Shown here piece by piece: positions 17,608 through 29,270 of a stretch of 64,000 bases of DNA. The notes beneath the pieces were generated by a model that saw nothing but the letters and a program-made list of their open reading frames with translations, ran no database searches and had not been told where the DNA came from. The position numbers and the translations under genes were made by a program. Each line of letters opens with the position of its first letter. The first letter of the stretch is position 1. Origin of the DNA: Mycobacteroides chelonae (GTDB lineage Bacteria; Actinomycetota; Actinomycetes; Mycobacteriales; Mycobacteriaceae); assembly GCF_016767715.1 (NCBI RefSeq), contig NZ_CP050145.1, positions 1,116,001 to 1,180,000 on the forward strand, written 5' to 3'.

Positions 17608-18483
17608 ATGACGCCCGGCAATAAGAGGCAAGCCCCGCCCAACCCCGAGCCGCTCGCGCCCCTCATCGATGCGCACACCCATCTGGATGCATGCGGCGCC
17701 GTCACGGACCAGGACGTGCGTGCCATCGTCGATCGCGCGGAGTCCGTAGGTGTGGGACGTGTGGTGACAGTGGCCGATGACCTTGAGTCGGCGCGGTGGG
17801 CGGTGTCGGCCGCCGCGAGTGATCCGCGGGTGTACGCCGCCGTGGCGCTGCATCCCACCCGTGCCGGTGATCTCACCGACGGTGCGCGTGCGGAGTTGGA
17901 AAATCTGGCCGCACATCCCCGCGTCGTGGCCATCGGGGAGACCGGTTTGGATCTGTATTGGCCGGGCCGATTGGAGGGCTGCGCGGAGCCCTCGGTTCAA
18001 CGCGAAGCATTTGCTTGGCATATCGAACTGGCTAAGCGGACGGGCAAGGCGCTGATGATTCACAACCGCGATGCCGACGCCGAAGTGCTCGATGTGCTGA
18101 AGTCGGAGGGCGCGCCAGCCACGGTTATCTTCCACTGCTTCTCATCGGATGCTGAGATGGCGAAGAGATGCGTCGCTGAGGGCTGGATCTTGAGCTTGTC
18201 AGGGACGGTGAGTTTCAAGAACGCGCATGCGCTTAGGGAGGCCGCCGCGCTCATTCCCGACGAACAACTGCTGGTAGAGACCGATGCCCCCTACCTGACC
18301 CCCCATCCGTATCGGGGTGCACCGAATGAGTCGTACTGTCTGCCGTACACCGTCCGGGCCCTCGCCGAGATAACCGGGCAACGCCCGGAGCGATTAGCGG
18401 CCGCGTCCACGGCGACGGCAGTAAGGGTGTTCAAGATGGTTGATGAGTTGCCTCGGCGCGATGCTTTCGTTACCGTGTCGTGA
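17608..18483 (+). CDS. tatD: TatD-family metal-dependent deoxyribonuclease
   Basis: 291 residues. The metal ligands are visible in order: [50 protein letters not shown] and [16 protein letters not shown]. This is the TatD TIM-barrel nuclease pattern. Family members act as 3'-5' exonucleases or DNases in DNA repair and turnover. The N-terminal 20 residues are a Pro-rich extension. The order metG-tatD-rpfB-rsmA is the conserved mycobacterial one. Confidence 0.93.
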   Translation: MTPGNKRQAPPNPEPLAPLIDAHTHLDACGAVTDQDVRAIVDRAESVGVGRVVTVADDLESARWAVSAAASDPRVYAAVALHPTRAGDLTDGARAELENLAAHPRVVAIGETGLDLYWPGRLEGCAEPSVQREAFAWHIELAKRTGKALMIHNRDADAEVLDVLKSEGAPATVIFHCFSSDAEMAKRCVAEGWILSLSGTVSFKNAHALREAAALIPDEQLLVETDAPYLTPHPYRGAPNESYCLPYTVRALAEITGQRPERLAAASTATAVRVFKMVDELPRRDAFVTVS

Positions 18484-18511
18484 TCAGATTGCCGGGTGGT
18501 GTCACCGTTGA

Positions 18512-20547
<2,036 letters not shown>

Positions 20548-20550
20548 GTT

Positions 20551-22035
20551 CTACTTGTCTCCGAGGTTGGGCGGATCGTCCATCATCGGAGTCTCCGCGA
20601 TCACCGGGTATTGCCCGGTGTAGCCCACGCGCTCGCGGGCCAGCTGCATGACGCGTTCCTTGGATAGGTACCAGCCGATGATGAGCAGCGGCGTGAAGAT
20701 ACCCAGAGCCACCAGGTTCCAATAGTTTTCGTAACACATGAGCACCAGCACCACCAGCAGGAAAATGAGTGTGGCGTACCCGGTGTAGGGAGCGCCGGGC
20801 ATCTGGAACTTGCCGCGTTGCAAGATGCCCCGTTGCGTCCATTGGTACAGCCGCAGCTGACAGATGACGATGGTGGCCCACGAGGCGATGATTCCGAGTG
20901 CTGCCACATCTAGCGCGGTCTCGAACGCCTTGGCCGGGATGACCATGTTCATGAAGACGCCGACGACGGTGAAGCACGCGGTCAGTGCGATGCCTGCGAA
21001 AGGGACGCCGTTGGATGACATGCGGGACAAGAGTTGCGGTGCACTGCCATTCATCGACATGGAACGCAAGATGCGGCCGGTGCTGTACAGGCCCGCGTTC
21101 AGGCTCGACAGCGCGGCAGTGAGCACCACGAAGTTCATGATGTCGCCGGCGTAGGGCAGACCCACCCGGGAGAAGAACGTCACGAATGGGCTCTCGCCCT
21201 CCTTGTAGAGGGTGTAGGGCAGCAGCAATGCCAGCAGAATCAATGAGCCGACGTAGAAGACGGCGATACGAATCACCACGGCGTTGATGGCCTTCGGCAT
21301 GACCTTCTCGGGGTTTTCCGTCTCACCCGCTGCGGTGCCCACCAATTCCACTGAGGCGTAGGCAAAGACCACACCGGAGGTGACCACCACCAGGGCCAAT
21401 AGTCCGGTAGGGAAGAGTCCACCGTTGTCGGCGAGTATCGAGGGCCCGGTGGCTGCACCTTCGACGGTGAATCGTCCCGCCAAGAACACGATGCCGACGA
21501 TCAAGAAGGCTACGAGTGCAACGACTTTGATGAGTGCGGCCCAGAACTCCATCTCGCCGAACAGCTTGACGCTGATCATGTTCATGGTGAGCACGATGAC
21601 CAGGGCGATCAGTGCGATGGTCCACTGCGGAATGGCCTTGAATGATCCCCAGTAGTGCATGTACAGGGCGATCGCGGTGACATCCACAATCGAGGTGGCT
21701 GCCCAGTTGACGAAGTACATCCAGCCGGCGACGTAAGCGGCTTTCTCCCCGAGGAATTCGCGCGCGTATGACACGAAGGACCCCGATGACGGGCGGTGCA
21801 GCACCAGCTCGCCGAGGGCGCGCAGCATGAAGAAGACGAAGATGCCGCAGACCGCGTAGACGAGCCACAGGCTTGGCCCGGCCTCATGCAGTCGTTTTCC
21901 GGCGCCCATGAACAGGCCGGTGCCGATGGCACCGCCGATCCCGATCATCTGGACTTGGCGGTTCTTCAGGCCTTTGTGATATCCCTCGTCCTCGCGAGTG
22001 AGGGCGGACGTATCGTAATTAGCTGGAGATGCCAT
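20551..22035 (-). CDS. ansP: Amino-acid permease, AnsP-type (L-asparagine)
   Basis: 494 residues with twelve membrane helices of the APC superfamily. The consensus first helix is [24 protein letters not shown], followed by [20 protein letters not shown] and [20 protein letters not shown]. The pattern closely follows the mycobacterial asparagine permeases AnsP1/AnsP2 and the CycA/GabP group. Substrate specificity within this group is not readable from motifs. It converges on rsmA with 3 bases between stops, and a soluble protein kinase lies 19 bases upstream on the same strand. Confidence 0.88.
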   Translation of the reverse strand: MASPANYDTSALTREDEGYHKGLKNRQVQMIGIGGAIGTGLFMGAGKRLHEAGPSLWLVYAVCGIFVFFMLRALGELVLHRPSSGSFVSYAREFLGEKAAYVAGWMYFVNWAATSIVDVTAIALYMHYWGSFKAIPQWTIALIALVIVLTMNMISVKLFGEMEFWAALIKVVALVAFLIVGIVFLAGRFTVEGAATGPSILADNGGLFPTGLLALVVVTSGVVFAYASVELVGTAAGETENPEKVMPKAINAVVIRIAVFYVGSLILLALLLPYTLYKEGESPFVTFFSRVGLPYAGDIMNFVVLTAALSSLNAGLYSTGRILRSMSMNGSAPQLLSRMSSNGVPFAGIALTACFTVVGVFMNMVIPAKAFETALDVAALGIIASWATIVICQLRLYQWTQRGILQRGKFQMPGAPYTGYATLIFLLVVLVLMCYENYWNLVALGIFTPLLIIGWYLSKERVMQLARERVGYTGQYPVIAETPMMDDPPNLGDK

Positions 22036-22054
22036 GGGGCGACGGTACCGGGGA

Positions 22055-22855
22055 TTAGGTCATCGCGTGTGTCAAAAGTGTTATGAACTCCGTACATGTC
22101 GGATAGCGGCTTAACGGATCTTTGGCCATGGCCTTGGCGACGATCGAATCGAACGCTCGGGGGATGTCCTTATGGCGGTATGAGATCGGCCACGGAGTGG
22201 CGTTCAGGTGCAGGTCAGCGAGTCTCATCGCCGTGCGCGCGGTGAAGGGGGGTTTGCCGTCGAACAGTTCGACCGCGGTGCAGGCCAACGCATACTGGTC
22301 GGTGGCCGCCGTGACGGGTTGCCCGCGCAGCACCTCGGGTGCCGCGTAGGGCAGCGACGTCTGCACCACGGGCCTGCGCGGCCCGGAGGCGAGAGCAAGT
22401 TCCTGGGCGATACCGAAATCGGTGAGCACGGCGCCGCCCGAGCGCCGGCGCATGATGTTGGACGGCTTCACATCGCAATGCACCACCTGGGCGTCGTGGA
22501 TATAGTCCAGCGCTCCGGCGATCTGTTGAAGGGTAGTTAGCTTGATGGGCATGATCCAGCTTTGATCTGTGCCCACCAAGTCTTTCGCCGAGCCGCCGGT
22601 GAGTGCTTCCATGGCCAGCCAATCGTCACCACGTTCGTAGACCGTGATGATGCGCGGGTGCGAAAATCTTTGGGCTAAATCAAATTCCCGGTGTAACCGG
22701 TCGATACTCTCGGGGTTTCGATGCCGTGGATCCAGCACCTTCAGGGCGACGTCCGGACCGTCATCGCGGTGCGCCAGGAAGACCTGTGCCGTACCGCCAC
22801 GGCCCGCCACAGCGTCGATGACGTAGCCATGGAATTCGCCACCCGGTACCGGCAT
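22055..22855 (-). CDS. Soluble Ser/Thr protein kinase with non-RD catalytic loop
   Basis: 266 residues, essentially only a kinase domain with no membrane helix or sensor. The glycine loop is [11 protein letters not shown], the ATP lysine is in VALKVLD, the catalytic loop is [10 protein letters not shown], the metal site is DFGIAQ and the APE motif is in YAAPEVLRG. In the catalytic loop Cys replaces the Arg of the usual HRD, so it is a non-RD kinase and should not need activation-loop phosphorylation in the usual way. The Asp and Asn needed for catalysis are intact. Target unknown; the permease downstream is a candidate by position only. Confidence 0.88.
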   Translation of the reverse strand: MPVPGGEFHGYVIDAVAGRGGTAQVFLAHRDDGPDVALKVLDPRHRNPESIDRLHREFDLAQRFSHPRIITVYERGDDWLAMEALTGGSAKDLVGTDQSWIMPIKLTTLQQIAGALDYIHDAQVVHCDVKPSNIMRRRSGGAVLTDFGIAQELALASGPRRPVVQTSLPYAAPEVLRGQPVTAATDQYALACTAVELFDGKPPFTARTAMRLADLHLNATPWPISYRHKDIPRAFDSIVAKAMAKDPLSRYPTCTEFITLLTHAMT

Positions 22856-22904
22856 GCACCGAGGGTGTCACGAGTAGCCCAGCGTGGTGGCGGATTTCGT
22901 CCTA

Positions 22905-25844
22905 CTACGCGTGTCTGGGGAACTCTGTGGTCACCGGATCTGGTCCCGCACCGACCGGCGCTGGGGGAGGCGGTACCGAACTTGCCGGCTGAGGTGTTCT
23001 GGGCGGCGGCAATGGCCGGGTGCGCACATTCAGCGGCCACCAGAACCAGCGGCCCAGCAGGGTCGCGATGGCTGGTGTCATGAACGACCGCACCACCAGG
23101 GTGTCGAAGAGCAGACCCAGACCGATGGTGGTACCCACCTGGCCGATGATCGTCAGATCGCTGATGGCCATGGCCATCATGGTGAAGGCGAACACCAGGC
23201 CCGCGGATGTCACCACGCTGCCGGTGCCACCCATTGCCCGGATCATGCCCGTCTTCAACCCGCCCGGTAGTTCTTCCTTGAGCCGGGACACCAGCAGCAG
23301 GTTGTAGTCGGATCCCACGGCGAGCAGCACGATGATCGCCATTTGCATGACCATCCAGTGCAATTCCTGCCCCAGGATGTACTGCCAGATGATGACCGAC
23401 AAGCCGAATGACGCGCCCAGAGACAGCAACACGGTGCCGACGATCACCAGCGAGGCCACGAAGCTTCGGGTGATGAGCAGCATGATCAGGAAGATCAGGC
23501 ACAGCGCGGAGATGCCGGCGATCATCAGGTCGTATCGGGCGCCGTCGGACATGTCCTTGAATGTCGCTGCGGTGCCGCCCAATTCGATCTTGGCATCCTC
23601 AAGGGGAGTGCCCTTGACGGCTTCGATCGCGGCCAGCTTGATGGGCTCGATATGTGAAAGTCCTTCGGGCGATGTGGGATCACCGCGATGCGAGATGATC
23701 ATGCGCAGCGTCTTGCCGTCGGGGGACAGGAACATCTTGAGGCCGCGCTTGAAGTCGGGGTTGTCGAAGATCTCCGGCGGCAGGTAGAAGGAGTCGTCGT
23801 TCTTGGCCTTGTCGAAGGCCTTGCCCATGGCGGTCGAGTCCTTGCTCATCTCGTCCATCTGGTTGTACATGCCGCCCATGGTGCTGTACATCGTCAACAT
23901 CATGTTTTGCATGGATTCCATGAGCGGGATCATGTCCCGCATATCGGCAACCATCTGGGGCATGATGACGTCCATCTTCTCCATCGAGAGGACCATGCCG
24001 TCCATGTTCTCGGTGAGCTCATCGATCTTGTCGAGCACCTCGAAGATCGATCGGAACGCCTGGCAGACCGGGATATCGAAGCAGTGCTTCTCCCAATAGA
24101 AATAGTTCTTGATGGGGCGGAAGAAGTCGTCGAAGTTCTCGAGGCTGTCCCGCATGTCGTGGATGGTGCCCTGCAGGGTGTGCATCTCGACGATCATCTG
24201 GTGCATCACGCCGGTGAGCTCGGTCATGTTGGCCAGCATCTTTTTCATGGTGTTCACCATGAGGCCCATTTGGTCGGCCTGGACCTTCATATCGGCCATC
24301 CGGTCCTTCATCAGCTTCATGTTCTGAACCTGGCCGACGCCCTGGGCGCTGATGAGGAAGGGGATGGAGCTGTGTTCGATCGGGGTGCCTTGAGGACGGG
24401 TAATCGCTTGCACGCGTGCGATACCCGGAACCTTGTAGACAGCCTTGGCCAGCTTGTCGATCACCAGGAAGTCCGCGGAGTTCCGCATATCGTGATCTGA
24501 CTCCAGCACCAGCATTTCCGGGTTCATCCGGGCCGGGTCGAAGTGCCGGTCGGCGGCCTGGAAGCCCTGGTTCGCGGGGATGTCCTTGGGGATGTACTTC
24601 TTGTCGTCGTAGCTGGTCTGGTAGCCGGGAAGCGCGGCCAGTCCGATGATCGCGATCGCCATCGATGCGGCCAGGATCGGGCCCGGCCAGCGGGTGATCG
24701 CGGCACCGATACGGCGCCAGGTGCGAATTCGCATGGCGCGCTTGGGCTCGAACAGGCCGAAGCGGCTTCCAATGGTGATCAGCGACGGTCCCAGGGTGAG
24801 GGCGACGGCCACGGCCGTCAGAACCGCGACGGCGCAGGGCACGCCCAGGGTCTGGAAGTAGGGCATGCGGGTGAAGCTCAGGCAGTACATGGCGCCGGCG
24901 ATCGTCGATCCCGTGCCCAAGATGACATGTGCTGTGCCATGGAACATGTCGTAGTACGAGGCTTCGCTATCCAGCCCCTTGACCCGGGCTTCCTGATATC
25001 GCCCGATGAGGAAGATGGCGTAGTCGGTTCCCGCCGCGATGACCAGCACCACAAGGAGGTTCACCGCGAAGGTGGACAGTCCGATGATGTGGTTGTCACC
25101 GAGCACCGAGATCACTCCGCGTGCGGCGCCCAGCTGGATGCCCACCATGAGCAGTACCAACAGCACGGTGAAGAACGATCGGTAGAAGAACGCCAGCATC
25201 ACGATGATGACGATGAAAGTCAGCCCGGTGATCTTGATCATGCTGCTGTCGCCGGCGTGGGCCAAGTCGGTCTGCAGGGCGGCGGGCCCGGTGACGTAGA
25301 CCTTGAGCCCGTCCGGCATCGGCTTGGGGTTGCCCTGCGCGTCGGTGGTCAGTTTCTTGATGATGTCGCGGACGGACTCGATCGATTCATTCGCGAGCGT
25401 CTCGCCCATGTCACCGGCCAGGTTCACCTGTACGTAGGTGGCCTTGCCGTCGGTGCTCTGCGCGCCGGACTCGGTGAGCGGATCGCCCCAGAAGTCCTGA
25501 ACGTGCTGAACGTGTTTGGTGTCCGCGCGCAGCTGCGTCACCATTTCGTCGTAGAACTTGTGCGCGCCGGGGCCCAGCGGTTGGTCGCCCTCCAGCACGA
25601 TCATGGCCGCGCTGTTGGAGTCCGACTCCTGGAAGAGCCGTCCCATGTTCTTCATGGCCTTCATCGACGGCGCGTCGTTGGGGCTCAGCGAAACGGTGTT
25701 CTCTTGACCGACCTGTTCCAGCTGAGGCGCCGAGAGGGCGAGGATGACGACGACCGCCACCCATGCGATGACGATGGGAACCGACAGGCGCCGAATCCAT
25801 TTGGCGATGAATGTGGGCTCGCCGTTGGCGTGTGCCCCGCTCAT
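22905..25844 (-). CDS. MmpL-family RND transporter (MmpL4/5 subgroup)
   Basis: 979 residues, typical of long MmpL proteins. Twelve membrane helices are expected; the proton-relay Asp-Tyr motifs are in [15 protein letters not shown] (helix 4) and [17 protein letters not shown] (helix 10). The second periplasmic domain contains a long Met-rich coiled coil of about 160 residues with two Cys ([11 protein letters not shown]), the mark of the MmpL4/MmpL5 subgroup, which forms a periplasmic extension. These pumps export siderophores or lipids and confer efflux of bedaquiline and clofazimine when derepressed. It overlaps mmpS by 4 bases, so the pair is coupled. Confidence 0.93.
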   Translation of the reverse strand: MSGAHANGEPTFIAKWIRRLSVPIVIAWVAVVVILALSAPQLEQVGQENTVSLSPNDAPSMKAMKNMGRLFQESDSNSAAMIVLEGDQPLGPGAHKFYDEMVTQLRADTKHVQHVQDFWGDPLTESGAQSTDGKATYVQVNLAGDMGETLANESIESVRDIIKKLTTDAQGNPKPMPDGLKVYVTGPAALQTDLAHAGDSSMIKITGLTFIVIIVMLAFFYRSFFTVLLVLLMVGIQLGAARGVISVLGDNHIIGLSTFAVNLLVVLVIAAGTDYAIFLIGRYQEARVKGLDSEASYYDMFHGTAHVILGTGSTIAGAMYCLSFTRMPYFQTLGVPCAVAVLTAVAVALTLGPSLITIGSRFGLFEPKRAMRIRTWRRIGAAITRWPGPILAASMAIAIIGLAALPGYQTSYDDKKYIPKDIPANQGFQAADRHFDPARMNPEMLVLESDHDMRNSADFLVIDKLAKAVYKVPGIARVQAITRPQGTPIEHSSIPFLISAQGVGQVQNMKLMKDRMADMKVQADQMGLMVNTMKKMLANMTELTGVMHQMIVEMHTLQGTIHDMRDSLENFDDFFRPIKNYFYWEKHCFDIPVCQAFRSIFEVLDKIDELTENMDGMVLSMEKMDVIMPQMVADMRDMIPLMESMQNMMLTMYSTMGGMYNQMDEMSKDSTAMGKAFDKAKNDDSFYLPPEIFDNPDFKRGLKMFLSPDGKTLRMIISHRGDPTSPEGLSHIEPIKLAAIEAVKGTPLEDAKIELGGTAATFKDMSDGARYDLMIAGISALCLIFLIMLLITRSFVASLVIVGTVLLSLGASFGLSVIIWQYILGQELHWMVMQMAIIVLLAVGSDYNLLLVSRLKEELPGGLKTGMIRAMGGTGSVVTSAGLVFAFTMMAMAISDLTIIGQVGTTIGLGLLFDTLVVRSFMTPAIATLLGRWFWWPLNVRTRPLPPPRTPQPASSVPPPPAPVGAGPDPVTTEFPRHA

Positions 25845-26263
25845 GCGGACTTCACAAAGCAGTAGACGTAGGCGCTCACCTCGTTGGTATACCTCTCGTC
25901 TTTTATCTCGCCATTGGCCGTGATGCGGCAGCCCAGTCCGTCAGCATTGCGGGTTTGAGCCAGGATGTTGCCCGTCATCGACGGTGCCGTCGTGACGATC
26001 TCAATCGACCACGGTAGCGTCGCCCCGTTGATCTGGTGGGGCTCCCCTTCCTTGTCGATGTAATTGATGTCGGCGATGGTTCCGGGCGGGCCGAAGATGT
26101 CGTAGACCACGTGCTTGGGCTTGGAGTTGTTTTTGTCGTCGGTCATGCTGCCGGCGTAGGTGGGCAGCTGATGAGAACCGAAGATGCCGCGAATGCGCCA
26201 TACCGCAAAACCCGCGATAGCCAGGACAAGCACCATGACCATCGGGATCCACGCCCGCTTCAA
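25841..26263 (-). CDS. MmpS-family accessory protein
   Basis: 140 residues: a single N-terminal membrane helix ([17 protein letters not shown]) followed by a periplasmic beta-sandwich domain. Family signatures are [34 protein letters not shown] and [32 protein letters not shown], with the Cys pair that forms a disulfide. MmpS proteins assist their partner MmpL in substrate export. The ATG overlaps none of the regulatory palindrome, which lies 82 bases upstream. Confidence 0.93.
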   Translation of the reverse strand: MKRAWIPMVMVLVLAIAGFAVWRIRGIFGSHQLPTYAGSMTDDKNNSKPKHVVYDIFGPPGTIADINYIDKEGEPHQINGATLPWSIEIVTTAPSMTGNILAQTRNADGLGCRITANGEIKDERYTNEVSAYVYCFVKSA

Positions 26264-26344
26264 TGCGCTGAGAATCGCAGGACCCCTTCACCCGTGTGCT
26301 GTCGAACAGATCGTTTACCGGAAAGTGCATGAAGCGTTCACGTA

Positions 26345-26365
26345 TAACGCATAGCGTGTGCGTTA
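26345..26365. promoter_or_regulatory. TetR-type operator between mmpS and tetR
   Basis: TAACGCA, 7-base spacer, TGCGTTA: a perfect inverted repeat centred between the divergent mmpS (start 26263) and tetR (start 26429) genes. A further TGCGTTA half-site lies at 26411-26417, immediately upstream of tetR. Position and symmetry suggest that the TetR protein represses both directions. Confidence 0.8.
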
Positions 26366-26428
26366 CAGGCAACCTACCAGCGGGTAAGTGCGCCCGCAAG
26401 TCACACGCCGTGCGTTATCTTGAGGTGG

Positions 26429-27091
26429 ATGACACATCTGGGTTTCCGGCGCGCACGTTCGGAGGAGAACAAGCGTCAACGTGCGGCAACGATCGTGGAA
26501 GCGGCGCGCTCGCTGGCGCTGGAGTCCGGTGTCGCGTCGGTCACTCTCACGGGTTTGGCCAATCGTGCGGGTGTCCATCACTCCGCGGTGCGCCGCTACT
26601 TCAGCTCCCATAAAGAGGTGCTGCTGAGGCTCTCGACAGAAGGTATGGCCGCGTTGGCCGAATCCGTGTGCTCGGAATTGGACGGCTCGCGGGAGCGGTC
26701 GCCCGCAGATGTCGGTGCCGTGCTGTCGCGTGCTCTCATCGAGGCACCGCTGTTCTGCGATCTGCTGGGCAGTCATTATCTGCACCTTGAGCACGAGGTC
26801 GAACTCGGCCAGGTCCGGGAGGCTCAGCGGGTCAACCAGGCGGCGGCGATGACGATGGTCGACGCGATAGAACGCGCGGTGCCGGAGCTGGACCGCAACA
26901 GCGCGCTCGACATCGTCACTTCGGCCTTCGCGCTGTCCGGAATGCTGTGGCAGTTCACTCATCCCCCCGAAGGGCTTGAGCACGATTTCAAGGAAGAGCC
27001 GGGCTTTCCGCAAGACTGGGACACGGATTTCGCCAGCACGCTGACGAGGCTGCTCACCGCCACCTGCATCGGGGCCGCGAAAACGCCTTAG
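26429..27091 (+). CDS. TetR-family repressor of the mmpS-mmpL locus
   Basis: 220 residues from ATG 26429; a TTG-started frame at 26420 is less likely. N-terminal helix-turn-helix: AATIVEAARSLALESG, then VTLTGLANRAGVHHSAVRRYFSSHKEVLLRLS. The C-terminal ligand domain is all-helical (ALIEAPLFCDLLGSHYLHLEHEVELG). It resembles the YcdC/TetR_C_17-type regulators that control MmpL pumps in the M. abscessus group. Loss-of-function mutations in such regulators cause drug efflux; this is family knowledge, not visible here. Stop codon overlaps the converging MarR-GNAT gene by 4 bases. Confidence 0.9.
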   Translation: MTHLGFRRARSEENKRQRAATIVEAARSLALESGVASVTLTGLANRAGVHHSAVRRYFSSHKEVLLRLSTEGMAALAESVCSELDGSRERSPADVGAVLSRALIEAPLFCDLLGSHYLHLEHEVELGQVREAQRVNQAAAMTMVDAIERAVPELDRNSALDIVTSAFALSGMLWQFTHPPEGLEHDFKEEPGFPQDWDTDFASTLTRLLTATCIGAAKTP

Positions 27092-28005
27092 CTCAGCCGC
27101 TTTTCGAACCAGTGGTGCGCGTACTTTTCGTCGTTGAACGCGGCGACCTCGCTGTAGCCCGCCGAGCGGTACATCGCGATCGCTTCGGTAAGAGCCCGGT
27201 TGGTGTCCAGGCGAATCGTGCGGGCGCCGTGGGTGATTGCTCGCTGCTCAAGCTCGGCGAGAATTCGTTTCCCGAGTCCCATACCGCGGACATTGGGGGA
27301 AATCCACACTCGTTTGACTTCGGCCGTTTCGATGATGCCGCCAGCGTCCCTGAGGAGCTTGAGCCCACCGCAGCCGACGGGCTCTTCGTGCAGGGTTGCG
27401 ACGAGGAACAGTCCGGCGGGGGCGCAGAGTTCGGCGTCGCCGGCGGGGAGCGTCAGCGCGGGATCAAACCCGCCCGAGAATCTCGCCGAGATCTCGTCGA
27501 AGTAGGCGCGAATGCAATACCGGGCCTTCGGGGAGCGGGTGTCCATGACGGCGATCTGAACCTGCGAGGCCACAAAGAGTCGTTCGACTTCAGCCATGGC
27601 ATCGGCGAGCCGTTGCCGCTGGCTGAAGCTGAGCGGTTCCAGGATCGAACGCGCCAGGTCGTCCGAGCGACGATCCAGCTCGGACAGTTCGGTGTGGCCT
27701 GCGGGCGTCAGGCGCGCGGTGCGCACCCGGGTGTCGCCGTCCGCGGCATTCACCTCGATGAGCCCACCGCCTTCCAGGGCGCGCAACAGCCGGCTGAGGT
27801 ACCCCGAGTCCAGTCCCAGGCGGGCACGCAGCTCGCGGATATCGCATCCCCCCGAGAGCCCGGAACCGTTGGCGCCGATCTCCCACAACACCCGCGACTG
27901 CCCCAGAGGGCGGTCCCGGGTGAGGTATTCGCTCTCGAGGACGCCTATTCGTTGGGTGACGGTTCTGTTGAAGCTGCGCAACCCGTCGACCAGGGCATCG
28001 GTCAT
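27088..28005 (-). CDS. MarR-GNAT fusion protein
   Basis: 305 residues. Residues 1-145 are a MarR winged-helix domain (IRELRARLGLDSGYLSRLLRALEGGGLIEV and the DGDTRVRTARLTPAG wing). Residues 150-305 are a GNAT acetyltransferase with the acetyl-CoA loop RVWISPNVRGMGLGKRILAELEQRA and a final GYSEVAAFNDEKYAHHWFEKRL. Fused MarR-GNAT proteins are known in bacteria and appear to combine regulation with acylation; substrates are mostly undetermined. A perfect palindrome overlaps the start codon, which strongly suggests autoregulation. Confidence 0.9.
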   Translation of the reverse strand: MTDALVDGLRSFNRTVTQRIGVLESEYLTRDRPLGQSRVLWEIGANGSGLSGGCDIRELRARLGLDSGYLSRLLRALEGGGLIEVNAADGDTRVRTARLTPAGHTELSELDRRSDDLARSILEPLSFSQRQRLADAMAEVERLFVASQVQIAVMDTRSPKARYCIRAYFDEISARFSGGFDPALTLPAGDAELCAPAGLFLVATLHEEPVGCGGLKLLRDAGGIIETAEVKRVWISPNVRGMGLGKRILAELEQRAITHGARTIRLDTNRALTEAIAMYRSAGYSEVAAFNDEKYAHHWFEKRLS

Positions 28006-28028
28006 TTACCTGACTTTAGTCAGGTAAA
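28005..28028. promoter_or_regulatory. Perfect palindrome at MarR-GNAT start
   Basis: TTTACCTGAC, 4 bases (TTTA), GTCAGGTAAA: a 10+10 perfect inverted repeat. Its left edge touches the ATG (minus strand, 28003-28005) of the MarR-GNAT gene, so the bound protein would block initiation directly, and the mRNA may be leaderless or nearly so. It is also 61 bases from the divergent ispE start. Confidence 0.85.
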
Positions 28029-28088
28029 GCCGCGATGTCTTCGTTGTTGGACGGGTAACGGCCAAGTGCGCCGCCAGAACGTACCCTC

Positions 28089-29039
28089 ATGGGCGTGTCC
28101 GAGACCGTCTCCGATTGGGTGCCCACCGGCGCGGTGACCGTTCGGGCGCCCGGCAAGGTCAATCTCTACCTCGCCGTCGGAGACCTGCGTGACGACGGCT
28201 ATCACGAGCTGACCACCGTTTTCCATGCGGTGTCACTGGCCGATGACGTCACGGTTCGGGATGCCGACGTGCTGTCGGTCGACGTCGTCGGGCAGGGCGA
28301 GGGGACGGTGCCCACCGACGAGCGCAACCTTGCCTGGCAGGCTGCCGAACTCTTCGCCGACCATGTGGGCCGCGCCCCCGACGTGTCGATCTTCATCAAC
28401 AAGGACATCCCGGTCGCAGGCGGTATGGCCGGCGGATCCGCCGATGCGGCCGCGGTGCTGGTCGCGATGAACGAGCTCTGGCGCGCCGGTGTGCCGCGCC
28501 GCGATCTGCACCACCTGGCCGCGCGGCTCGGCAGCGATGTCCCGTTCGCATTGCACGGGGGAACCGCCCTGGGCACGGGCCGGGGTGAGCAGCTGGCCAC
28601 GGTTTTGGCGCGCAACGTCTTTCACTGGGTGTTCGCGTTCGCCGACGGGGGTTTGTCGACACCCGATGTGTTCCGGGAGATTGACCGGCTGCGCGAGAAC
28701 GGCGATCCGCCGCGGCTCGACGAGTCCGACGAATTGCTCGGGGCGCTCGCTGCCGGGGATGCACGCCGGTTGGCGCCGCTGCTGGGCAATGAGCTGCAGG
28801 CCGCTGCGGTGAGTCTCAATCCGGGGCTGCGGCGCACGCTCCGGGCAGGGGAATCCGCGGGCGCTCTCGCCGGAATCGTGTCCGGTTCCGGCCCCACGTG
28901 TGCGTTCTTGTGTACCTCGGCCGACGATGCGGTGCAGGTGGGTGCCGAGCTCGCCGGCGCCGGCGTGTGCCGGACCGTCCGGGTGGCCAGCGGGCCCGTG
29001 CATGGCGCGCAGGTCATCCAGGGCCGCAGCGACGGCTAG
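28089..29039 (+). CDS. ispE: 4-diphosphocytidyl-2-C-methyl-D-erythritol kinase
   Basis: 316 residues. It is a GHMP kinase: an N-terminal [24 protein letters not shown], the ATP loop [17 protein letters not shown] near residue 115 and the C-terminal [13 protein letters not shown]. It phosphorylates CDP-methylerythritol in the MEP pathway, which mycobacteria use for isoprenoid precursors. The start is ATG 28089, with GTG 28095 as alternative. Location after rpfB-rsmA and before the acyl-AMP ligase is the mycobacterial order. Confidence 0.95.
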   Translation: MGVSETVSDWVPTGAVTVRAPGKVNLYLAVGDLRDDGYHELTTVFHAVSLADDVTVRDADVLSVDVVGQGEGTVPTDERNLAWQAAELFADHVGRAPDVSIFINKDIPVAGGMAGGSADAAAVLVAMNELWRAGVPRRDLHHLAARLGSDVPFALHGGTALGTGRGEQLATVLARNVFHWVFAFADGGLSTPDVFREIDRLRENGDPPRLDESDELLGALAAGDARRLAPLLGNELQAAAVSLNPGLRRTLRAGESAGALAGIVSGSGPTCAFLCTSADDAVQVGAELAGAGVCRTVRVASGPVHGAQVIQGRSDG

Positions 29040-29086
29040 ACACGCCGAATAGTGCGACACGCCGAACGGCCAGATCACAGTGGGTT

Positions 29087-29114
29087 TTGACGGCGATTAA
29101 GAAAAGCCTAAGAT
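29087..29114 (+). promoter_or_regulatory. Candidate housekeeping promoter for the acyl-AMP ligase gene
   Basis: TTGACG (29087-29092), 16-base spacer, TAAGAT (29109-29114), about 155 bases upstream of the GTG at 29271. It is the best SigA-like promoter in the 231-base gap after ispE; the rest of that gap holds no supported gene and would be a long leader. Confidence 0.5.
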
Positions 29115-29270
29115 GCTACGGGATCGTACGAAGGCATCCGGACTGTCACCTGAACGATATGAATCCGCTGCTAACGGCCCCGCGCGCGCCTACCGCGCGT
29201 CGCGGCAGCTGTGGCGGACCATCCGATAAGGACGCGTGACTCGCCCAACAGGCCTAGGCCAGGAGGAACT

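Noticed and set aside
24543..25865. 440-residue plus-strand frame opposite mmpL
   Set aside because: Shadow of the MmpL gene; low-complexity Gly/His composition.
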